From contig NZ_CP046640.1 of assembly GCF_017751145.1 (NCBI RefSeq), positions 2,894,137 to 2,958,136 on the forward strand: DNA of 64,000 nucleotides. The letters are read 5' to 3'. The translations under genes and the position numbers were made by a program. Position 1 is the first letter of the stretch. Every line of letters starts with the position of its first letter. The notes below the pieces were generated by a model. It was not told where the DNA came from, did not search any database, and was given only the letters and a program-made list of their open reading frames with translations. The stretch comes from Iocasia fonsfrigidae. GTDB lineage: Bacteria > Bacillota > Halanaerobiia > Halanaerobiales > DTU029. Below, piece by piece: positions 55,342 to 64,000 of the stretch.

Positions 55342-57828
55342 TTAAATAAAAAGACTCATATTTGCTTCATCAGATTCACCTAAGAAAGTAGCTACACCAC
55401 CAACCTCTACTCCATCAATAAGCTCTTCCTTTTTTATCCCCATAACATCCATTGACATCTGGCAAGCTACCATTTTAACACCATTTGCTTTAGCTTGACC
55501 TATCAAGTCTTCAAGGGAATCAACACCCTTTTCCTTCATTACACGCCTAATCATTTGAGCCCCAAAACCAAACATATTCATATTGGAAAGGGGTAGTTTA
55601 TTGCTACCTCGGGGCATCATCTTGCCAAACATCTTATCCATAAAACTCTTATTAACATCAACCCGCTGATCTTTTCTTAAAATGTTTAAACCCCAGAAAG
55701 TAAAAAACATTGTAATCTCATTACCCATAGCAGCAGCCCCATTAGCAATTATAAAAGAAGCAATAGCCCTATCTAGTTCACCACTAAAAACAACCATGGT
55801 CTTTTTCTTTTTAGGCTGTTGTTTATTAGCCATAGTCTCTGTCTCATCTAAACCCTTCATAATAGAAACCATATATTTACCATTTTCTTCTTTACTTTCC
55901 ATTAGCCTATTACCAGTGTTTTTACACCAGGCAGCAATATCATGAGAAAAACCAGCATCAGTAGCAGTAACTTCTAGAATGTCGCCCTCGTCAAGGGTTT
56001 CTATCATCTGATAGACCTGCATGATTGGACCGGGACACTGCAAGCCACAGGCATCAAGTTCTACTGTCTGGCCTGCCTTTTTTTGCAAAACTTTCTCCCC
56101 TACTATTTTTCCTTCTTCAGGATTAGAAGCAGAGTATACCTCTTCTTGACCTGGTTCTTCAGCAAGCTCTTTATTATTCATCTCTACAGCACTATAAAGT
56201 TTATAACCACCTACCAGGTTTTTAACCTTATTAAAACCATGTTGTAGTAAAATACGACAGGCAATATATCCCCTGAGTCCTACAGCACAATACACAACAA
56301 CCTCCTTATTCTTATCTAGCTCATCAAGCCTATCCCGTAGACTATTTACTGGAATATGGATAGCACCCTCTATCATTCCCAGCTGTACCTCTACATCTTC
56401 TCGTACATCAAGTAATATTACATTATCATCCAGCTTATCTATTTCATGATATTGAATAGGTTCTACTATATTTTTCAGAATATTACCAGCAGCAAAACCA
56501 GCCATATTAACTGGATCTTTAGCAGAACCATATGGTGGGGCATAGGCCAGTTCTAATTCCTGTAGATCAAATACAGTAAGACCATGTCTAACCGCTGTTG
56601 CCAGTATATCTATTCTTTTATCAACACCATCATGCCCAATAATCTGTGCCCCCAGTAATTTACCCTCTTGAGCGGTAAAGATTATTTTAATAAACATAGG
56701 ACTGGCCCCTGGATAATAACCAGCATGATTATTAGAATTTGTATAGGAAACCTGATATGCTAGATCATCCTCTTTTAATAATTTCTCATTATTTCCAGTA
56801 GTAGCAACAGTCATCTCAAATACCTTGGCAATTGATGTAGCCTGGGTCGCCCGATATTTTTCTTTATTACCATGAGTAATATTATTAGCAGTTATCCTTC
56901 CCTGTTTATTGGCCGGACCGGCCAGTGGTAAAAGGGATGGTTTACCACTAATCAGATTATTCACCTCAATTGCATCACCAAGGGCATATATATTCTCAGC
57001 AGAAGTCTGTAAATACTCATTTACCTTAATACCGCCAGTAGGTCCTAATGCCAGTTCAGCCCCTTCTGCTAACTCTACATTTGGTCTGACCCCAATTGAC
57101 ATAATAACCATGTCTGTGGCTATCTCTTGACCACTTTCTAGTACAACATTAGTATTACCATTTCTATTTTTAACTGCTTTAATACCATCTTTTAAATACA
57201 GTTTAATTCCTTTCATTCTGAGGTGATTATGAACCATAGCAGCCATTTCATAGTCTAAAGGACTGAGAACCTGGTCTAACATCTCCACCAGAGATACCTC
57301 TAATCCCCTTTCCTGAAGATTTTCTGCCATTTCAATACCAATATAACCCCCGCCAACTACTACAGCTTTTTTAGGGGCTTTAGATTTTAAATAGTCATTT
57401 ATTCTATCAGTATCTGGTATGTTTCTCAAGGTAAAAACATTATTACTATCAATACCTTCAATTGCTGGTTTAAATGGTTCAGCACCAGGTGAAAGAACCA
57501 GATAATCATAACTTTCAGTAAAAGTCTGGTCATTTTTTAAATCTTTTACTAAAACTTCTTTCTTTTCCTTATCAATAGACTTAACTTCATGCTTTACTTT
57601 AACACTTATATTAAAACGGGCTTCCATTGCCTCTGGTGTCTGTACTAGTAATCTTTCTCTATCTTTAATAACTCCACCAATATGATAGGGCAGACCACAG
57701 TTGGCAAAGGATATATGGTCTCCTCTTTCATAAATAACAATATCTGCCTCTTCGTCAAGTCTTCTCAAACGAGCAGCTGTACTAGCACCCCCTGCAACAC
57801 CACCAACAATAACAACCTTCTTGACCAT
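55342..57828 (-). CDS. CoA-disulfide/persulfide reductase with rhodanese, TusA and DsrE-like domains
   Basis: 828 residues in four parts: FAD/NAD(P)H disulfide reductase (about 1-450; IVGGVAGGASTAARLRRLDE, active Cys in FANCGLPYHIGG near 44, VVGGGYIGIEMAENL); rhodanese (about 460-545; active Cys in VVYCAVGLRGY); TusA/SirA domain (about 585-655; LDACGLQCPGPIMQVYQMIE); and a DsrE/DrsH-like domain (about 670-828) with CQMSMDVMG. It would reduce CoA persulfides or polysulfide and pass sulfane sulfur along its own Cys chain. It is under an ArsR regulator 16 bases upstream. Confidence 0.94.
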   Translation of the reverse strand: MVKKVVIVGGVAGGASTAARLRRLDEEADIVIYERGDHISFANCGLPYHIGGVIKDRERLLVQTPEAMEARFNISVKVKHEVKSIDKEKKEVLVKDLKNDQTFTESYDYLVLSPGAEPFKPAIEGIDSNNVFTLRNIPDTDRINDYLKSKAPKKAVVVGGGYIGIEMAENLQERGLEVSLVEMLDQVLSPLDYEMAAMVHNHLRMKGIKLYLKDGIKAVKNRNGNTNVVLESGQEIATDMVIMSIGVRPNVELAEGAELALGPTGGIKVNEYLQTSAENIYALGDAIEVNNLISGKPSLLPLAGPANKQGRITANNITHGNKEKYRATQATSIAKVFEMTVATTGNNEKLLKEDDLAYQVSYTNSNNHAGYYPGASPMFIKIIFTAQEGKLLGAQIIGHDGVDKRIDILATAVRHGLTVFDLQELELAYAPPYGSAKDPVNMAGFAAGNILKNIVEPIQYHEIDKLDDNVILLDVREDVEVQLGMIEGAIHIPVNSLRDRLDELDKNKEVVVYCAVGLRGYIACRILLQHGFNKVKNLVGGYKLYSAVEMNNKELAEEPGQEEVYSASNPEEGKIVGEKVLQKKAGQTVELDACGLQCPGPIMQVYQMIETLDEGDILEVTATDAGFSHDIAAWCKNTGNRLMESKEENGKYMVSIMKGLDETETMANKQQPKKKKTMVVFSGELDRAIASFIIANGAAAMGNEITMFFTFWGLNILRKDQRVDVNKSFMDKMFGKMMPRGSNKLPLSNMNMFGFGAQMIRRVMKEKGVDSLEDLIGQAKANGVKMVACQMSMDVMGIKKEELIDGVEVGGVATFLGESDEANMSLFI

Positions 57829-57843
57829 TATAACTCCTCCTTA

Positions 57844-58146
57844 TTAATAATCAAATAGAGTCTGAATAACCCTGCGTGCTTCCTCATTAATTACATAATA
57901 ATTAACATTAAGTCCATCCCTTTCTCCCTTTAATATACCCATATCTTTTAGTTTGATTAGGTGTTGTGAGAGAGTGGATTGAGGTATATCAAGACAATAC
58001 TGTATCTTGGAAACATTACAACCTTCTTCCTTAATTAACCCCTTAACAATACACAGCCTTATTGGATGAGATAAGGCCTTAAAGAGCCTGGCACCCTCCT
58101 TAATCTGCTCCATTTCATCTGTTATATTCTTCACTAAACTACACAT
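57844..58146 (-). CDS. ArsR-family regulator, probably sulfur responsive
   Basis: 100 residues. LFKALSHPIRLCIVKGLIKEEGCNVSKIQYCLDIPQSTLSQHLIKLKDMGILKGERDGLNVNYYV is the ArsR winged helix. It lacks the classical metal motif ELCVCDL but has Cys near 42 and 51, a feature compatible with thiol/persulfide sensing as in BigR or SqrR. Position directly ahead of the persulfide reductase supports this, though it is inference. Confidence 0.88.
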   Translation of the reverse strand: MCSLVKNITDEMEQIKEGARLFKALSHPIRLCIVKGLIKEEGCNVSKIQYCLDIPQSTLSQHLIKLKDMGILKGERDGLNVNYYVINEEARRVIQTLFDY

Positions 58147-58180
58147 CCTTTGTGAAATTAATATTTATCTTTATATTTAT

Positions 58181-58209
58181 ATATTAAGATATTGTGATAT
58201 AAATGTCAA
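58181..58209 (-). promoter_or_regulatory. Promoter of the ArsR-reductase operon
   Basis: Minus strand TTGACA (58204-58209), 17 bases, TAATAT (58181-58186). AT-rich repeats of ATATTTATC/TATAAATAT around and downstream of the -10 may be the ArsR operator. Confidence 0.75.
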
Positions 58210-58260
58210 GTATAATCTTTATATTTCTGTAATATTTTTTACAAATACTTAATAATATCC

Positions 58261-58521
58261 CTAGTCATCGAAACGTATTTCCATCTTTTTAACCTTGACC
58301 CGATAAACCTCTGTTAGCTCCTGCTGCAATTTATCAATCTCCCCATCTTCTCCACACAAATGCAGAATAATCAAACCCTCTTCTGCACACTCCCCGGTCT
58401 GATGCAAACCTATCCTACTACTGATGATACAACCGTATTTAGTGAGAATCTCCTGTACAGTTGGAGCTGCATCTGTCCTTTTATCAAGTAGAACTGCCAT
58501 TATTGTTGAACAATTAGTCAT
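58261..58521 (-). CDS. TM1266-family iron-only hydrogenase system regulator
   Basis: 86 residues of ACT-like fold. MAVLLDKRTDAAPTVQEILTKYGCIISSRIGLHQ and GLIILHLCGEDGEIDKLQQEL match the family TIGR03959, usually found with hydrogenase maturation genes (hydE, hydF, hydG). No maturation gene is in this window. AGGGGTGATTAGTT precedes the ATG. It supports an [FeFe]-hydrogenase network but its mechanism is unknown. Confidence 0.88.
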   Translation of the reverse strand: MTNCSTIMAVLLDKRTDAAPTVQEILTKYGCIISSRIGLHQTGECAEEGLIILHLCGEDGEIDKLQQELTEVYRVKVKKMEIRFDD

Positions 58522-58591
58522 AACTAATCACCCCTATTTTTAATTAATGTATATTCCTTTAGTATAAACTAAAGCCAATAAATTATACCAA

Positions 58592-58625
58592 AAGGACCAT
58601 TAACCCCGGGGGAATCAACAGTCCT
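58592..58625 (-). terminator. Terminator after gatB
   Basis: The minus strand reads AAGGAC, an inner GC-rich CCCC/GGGG stem, then GTCCTTTTGG. It lies about 35 bases past the gatB stop. The T run is short. Confidence 0.6.
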
Positions 58626-58658
58626 TCTCATTTATACTTATTCTACAGCAAAACAACA

Positions 58659-60104
58659 CTAATCCATCAATTTGTCCCGTAACAACTGATTAACCATACC
58701 AGGATTGGCCTTGCCCCTGGTCTCCTTCATAACCTGTCCGACAAGAAAACCAATGGCTTTACCCTTACCACTCTTAATATCTTCGACAGCCTCAGGGTTA
58801 TCACTGATAACCTGATCAACTATCTCTTCAATCTTACTCTCATCACTGATCTGTTTTAGACCCTTTTCCTCAACAATAGTTTCAGGGTCTTTTCCAGTCT
58901 TGAACATCTCTTTAAAAACAGTCTTGGCAATCTTACTGCTGATAGTACCAGCATCCATCAACTGCAGCATCTTACCCAGCAATTCACCACTTAATTTGCT
59001 CTCTTCAACTGCTATATTCTCCTCTTTCACCAAACGGAGAAAATCTCCCATAATCCAGTTGCTTACCCCTTTGGGGTCATCATAGGCCGTTACCCCTTCC
59101 TCAAAAAGCTCAGCCAGGGCTTTAGTATCTGTAAGTACTTCAGCATCATACTGAGGGAGGCCATATGCTGTCACAAAGCGTTTCATCTTTTCAACCGGAA
59201 GTTCAGGTAAACTATCAGACAGTTCTTTAACCCACTCTTTATCTACTTCCATGGGGACAAGGTCAGGTTCAGGGAAATATCGGTAATCATGAGCCTCCTC
59301 TTTTCCCCTCATAGAAATAGTTTTATTTAGACTATCATCCCAGGTCCTGGTCTCCTGAACTACTTCATCACCACGTCCAAGAACTATCTTCTGCCTTTCT
59401 ACTTCATATTCCAGGGCCTTCTCAACTGCCTTAAAGGAATTCATATTTTTAAGCTCCGCTTTAGTACCAAACTCTTTTTGACCTACCGGTCTAATAGAAA
59501 CATTGGCATCACAGCGGAGTGAACCCTCTTCCATATTACAATCAGACACCTCTAAATACTCAAGTACCTTTTTTAACTGGGTCAGATATGCCCTGGCCTC
59601 AGCAGGTGTCCTCATATCTGGTTCACTTACAATCTCAATTAAAGGGACACCTGTCCGGTTATAATCTACCAGACTCCCTGTTGATTTATCAATACTACCT
59701 TCATGTATTAATTTACCGGCATCTTCCTCCATATGTATCCGGGTAATACCTATCTCTTTCTTCCCTTCTTCTGTCTCAATCTCTATAGAGCCATGTTCAC
59801 AGATAGGGAGATCAAACTGAGAGATCTGATATGCCTTGGGCAGGTCAGGATAAAAGTAGTTCTTTCGATCAAACTTACTGTATTCACTTATTTCACAATT
59901 CAAAGCCAGACCAGCCATAATAGCATACTCCAGTACTTTTTTATTCAGAACAGGTAAAGTGCCGGGTAATCCCAAACATACAGGACAGACATGGGTATTA
60001 GGAGCAGCCCCGAACTCAGTACTACAATCACAGAATATCTTTGACTCAGTAGCTAACTGGGCATGAACCTCTAAACCAATAACTACCTCATATTCTACAC
60101 TCAT
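58659..60104 (-). CDS. gatB: Aspartyl/glutamyl-tRNA amidotransferase subunit B
   Basis: 481 residues. With GatA and GatC it converts Glu-tRNA(Gln) or Asp-tRNA(Asn) to the correct amide. Signatures: [59 protein letters not shown] and RHMEEDAGK-like [10 protein letters not shown]. The C-terminal GatB/YqeY tRNA-binding region ends [25 protein letters not shown]. The start overlaps the gatA stop by 4 bases. Confidence 0.98.
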   Translation of the reverse strand: MSVEYEVVIGLEVHAQLATESKIFCDCSTEFGAAPNTHVCPVCLGLPGTLPVLNKKVLEYAIMAGLALNCEISEYSKFDRKNYFYPDLPKAYQISQFDLPICEHGSIEIETEEGKKEIGITRIHMEEDAGKLIHEGSIDKSTGSLVDYNRTGVPLIEIVSEPDMRTPAEARAYLTQLKKVLEYLEVSDCNMEEGSLRCDANVSIRPVGQKEFGTKAELKNMNSFKAVEKALEYEVERQKIVLGRGDEVVQETRTWDDSLNKTISMRGKEEAHDYRYFPEPDLVPMEVDKEWVKELSDSLPELPVEKMKRFVTAYGLPQYDAEVLTDTKALAELFEEGVTAYDDPKGVSNWIMGDFLRLVKEENIAVEESKLSGELLGKMLQLMDAGTISSKIAKTVFKEMFKTGKDPETIVEEKGLKQISDESKIEEIVDQVISDNPEAVEDIKSGKGKAIGFLVGQVMKETRGKANPGMVNQLLRDKLMD

Positions 60105-61546
60105 TTTGACACCTCCACTTTTGCCCTCTTATCCTTTATATTTAACAACTGTTCCAGTGTATAGGCAGCCTGTAATATCTTACCCTCTCCAAAATGCGGC
60201 CCCATTATCTGTAAACCAATAGGCAAACCTGCACTATCAAATCCAGAAGGTAGGGAAATAGCAGGTATTCCTGCTATATTAATAGGCACAGTAAAGATAT
60301 CCATCTGGTACATTTCCAGAGGATCACTCATCTCACCTAGTTTAAAAGCAGTTGTTGGGGTGGTTGGCGAAATAAGCAGGTCATATTCTTTAAATAATTT
60401 ATCAAAATCTTCCTTGATGAGTGTTCTCACTTTCTGGGCCTTTAAGTAATAAGCATCATAATAACCAGAACTCAGCACATAGGTCCCCAGCATAATTCTC
60501 CTTTTAACCTCATCACCAAACCCCTGATTCCTGGTAGTAGTAAACATTTCACTTACATTACTGGCCTGTTCACTGCGAAATCCATATCTAACCCCATCAT
60601 ATCTGGCCAGGTTTGAACTGGCTTCAGCAGGAGCAATTATATAATAAGCAGCCAGAGCATATTCAGCACTGGGAAGACTAACCTCCTCAACAATGGCACC
60701 GGCTTCTTCCATTTTTTTAACAGCAGTTAAGACACTCTCTTTAACCTCAGAATTAATCTCTAATGAAAAATACTCTTCAGGCAGACCTATTTTTAATCCT
60801 TTAACATCCTCTTTAATAAACTCAGTATAATCCGGTTTATCAATCTTAACTGATGTTGAATCCATAGGGTCATGTCCTGTTATGGCATTAAGTAAAATAG
60901 CTGAATCCTTTACATCCTTAGTAATTGGGCCGATCTGATCAAGTGAAGAAGCAAAAGCTACTAAACCATAACGCGAAACATTACCATAAGTAGGTTTTAA
61001 ACCAACAACCCCACAATAGGCAGCCGGCTGGCGGATCGAACCACCTGTATCAGACCCTAAAGCCCCTGCTGCTTCTCCAGCAGCAACTGCAGCAGCTGAC
61101 CCACCACTGGACCCGCCTGGTGCATGGTCAAGATTCCAGGGGTTATGTGTCTTAAAAAAACCGGAGTTTTCAGTAGAAGAACCCATAGCAAACTCATCCA
61201 TATTGGCTTTACCAAGCATTATAGCTCCAGCCTCTTTTAGTTTTTTAACAACTGTAGCATCATATGGTGGTCGATAGTTATTAAGAATATTTGAAGAACA
61301 AGTAGTCTTAATCCCCTCTGTAGACATATTATCTTTAATTGCCAGTGGAATACCAGCCAGTGAACCAGTAAGATCCTCCCCTGCTCTTTGATAAGCCTCA
61401 TCCCTGGTCAGGCTGACATATGCCCTAACACTATCATCCACCTGGTCTATTCTCTCATAGAAAGTGTTTAATACCTCAGTAACTGAAATCTCTTGATCAA
61501 CCAGTCTTTCCTTTAATTCGTGAATCGTTAAATCATATAACTCCAA
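60101..61546 (-). CDS. gatA: Aspartyl/glutamyl-tRNA amidotransferase subunit A
   Basis: 481 residues, an amidase-signature enzyme that releases ammonia from glutamine. The catalytic Lys is in [12 protein letters not shown], and the Ser-cisSer-Lys motif in [36 protein letters not shown]. It is in the middle of gatC-gatA-gatB and is coupled to gatB. Confidence 0.98.
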   Translation of the reverse strand: MELYDLTIHELKERLVDQEISVTEVLNTFYERIDQVDDSVRAYVSLTRDEAYQRAGEDLTGSLAGIPLAIKDNMSTEGIKTTCSSNILNNYRPPYDATVVKKLKEAGAIMLGKANMDEFAMGSSTENSGFFKTHNPWNLDHAPGGSSGGSAAAVAAGEAAGALGSDTGGSIRQPAAYCGVVGLKPTYGNVSRYGLVAFASSLDQIGPITKDVKDSAILLNAITGHDPMDSTSVKIDKPDYTEFIKEDVKGLKIGLPEEYFSLEINSEVKESVLTAVKKMEEAGAIVEEVSLPSAEYALAAYYIIAPAEASSNLARYDGVRYGFRSEQASNVSEMFTTTRNQGFGDEVKRRIMLGTYVLSSGYYDAYYLKAQKVRTLIKEDFDKLFKEYDLLISPTTPTTAFKLGEMSDPLEMYQMDIFTVPINIAGIPAISLPSGFDSAGLPIGLQIMGPHFGEGKILQAAYTLEQLLNIKDKRAKVEVSK

Positions 61547-61574
61547 ATTAATAACCTCCTTTACTTATCACAAC

Positions 61575-61862
61575 TTATTCACTAATAATTGGTGGCACCC
61601 TGAACTGACCATCCTTTTTATCCGGGGCGTTTGCTAAAGCCTTATCCCGCTCAATTGATGGTTCTGCCTTATCTTCCCTAAAGACATTTTTCATGGGCAC
61701 AGTATAGGCAGTAGGGACAACACCATCCGTATCAAGTTCATTTAACTTTTCTACATATTCCAGAATATCACCAAGTTGTTTGGCAAAGACATCTTTGTCA
61801 GCTTCATCAACCTTCAGATTGGCTAAGTTGGCAATATACTCTACATCCTTCTTGCTAATCAT
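61575..61862 (-). CDS. gatC: Aspartyl/glutamyl-tRNA amidotransferase subunit C
   Basis: 95 residues. ISKKDVEYIANLANLKVDEADKDVFAKQLGDILEYVEKLNELDTDGV and FREDKAEPS are the family pattern. It is a structural subunit that stabilises GatA. It follows ligA by 41 bases and gatA by 28, so ligA-gatC-gatA-gatB may be one operon. Confidence 0.97.
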   Translation of the reverse strand: MISKKDVEYIANLANLKVDEADKDVFAKQLGDILEYVEKLNELDTDGVVPTAYTVPMKNVFREDKAEPSIERDKALANAPDKKDGQFRVPPIISE

Positions 61863-61903
61863 CTAATTCACCCTCTCCTGATTATTTATACTAAATTTAT
61901 TAC

Positions 61904-63937
<2,034 letters not shown>

Positions 63938-64000
63938 CTAAAACAAGTTTTATTTATTTCCAATTTAATATTAATTATACGTTTATTAAAATATAAAGTC

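Overview
The window is AT-rich DNA from an anaerobic, fermentative Firmicute. The gene set points to a spore former with a sodium economy: ytrH, ytrI, sleB and ypeB for sporulation and germination, an Oad-type biotin-dependent sodium pump, PPDK with pyruvate kinase, and several [FeFe]-hydrogenases. A halanaerobial or related clostridial lineage fits, but no rRNA or other decisive marker is present, so this is an inference. Most genes lie on the minus strand.

Layout. 1-2.5 kb: decarboxylase sodium pump operon (oadG, biotin carrier, oadB, and the N-terminal part of oadA). 2.9-10.7 kb: PEP/pyruvate metabolism and fatty-acid initiation (ppdK; accD-accA-pfkA-pyk), preceded by a short unknown ORF and a stand-alone TRAP (MtrB) gene. 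11-15.7 kb: beta-glucoside PTS operon with its LicT-type antiterminator and two RAT/terminator switches. 15.7-28 kb: housekeeping and sporulation genes (dnaE, ytrH-ytrI, Nfu, YlbF-like, phosphodiesterase, DUF362 ferredoxin, sleB-ypeB, DUF523, FmdB, rlmD). 28-35 kb: an accessory, partly decayed stretch with two cysteine-tailed ECF-like sigma factors, a flavoprotein, two SDRs under a MarR regulator, a methyltransferase with a chimeric tail, and three gene fragments.

35-48.4 kb is the centre of interest. Two tandem multimeric [FeFe]-hydrogenase operons (hydC-hydB-hydA-rex) lie head to tail. The upstream one has a NuoF-GltD fusion as its diaphorase, and its rex is a broken remnant. Just upstream is an 873-residue regulator that joins a sensory-type [FeFe]-hydrogenase module, a 4Fe-4S domain, a PAS domain, a sigma-54 AAA+ domain and a Fis/TyrR-type HTH. 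Each operon has a good sigma-54 -24/-12 promoter, and the same palindrome, AATGCA-N4-TGCATT, occurs about 200-300 bp upstream of each (three copies at one operon, one at the other). Read together, these suggest a hydrogen- or redox-sensing enhancer-binding protein that controls both hydrogenases through sigma-54.

48.5-58.5 kb: an AEC transporter, a 2H phosphoesterase, a group-B-like [FeFe]-hydrogenase, a MATE pump, the DUF4130/radical-SAM DNA-repair-like pair, a four-domain CoA-disulfide/persulfide reductase with its ArsR regulator, and a TM1266-family hydrogenase-system regulator. 58.6-63.9 kb: gatB, gatA, gatC and ligA. I saw no tRNA, rRNA, CRISPR array or intact insertion sequence.
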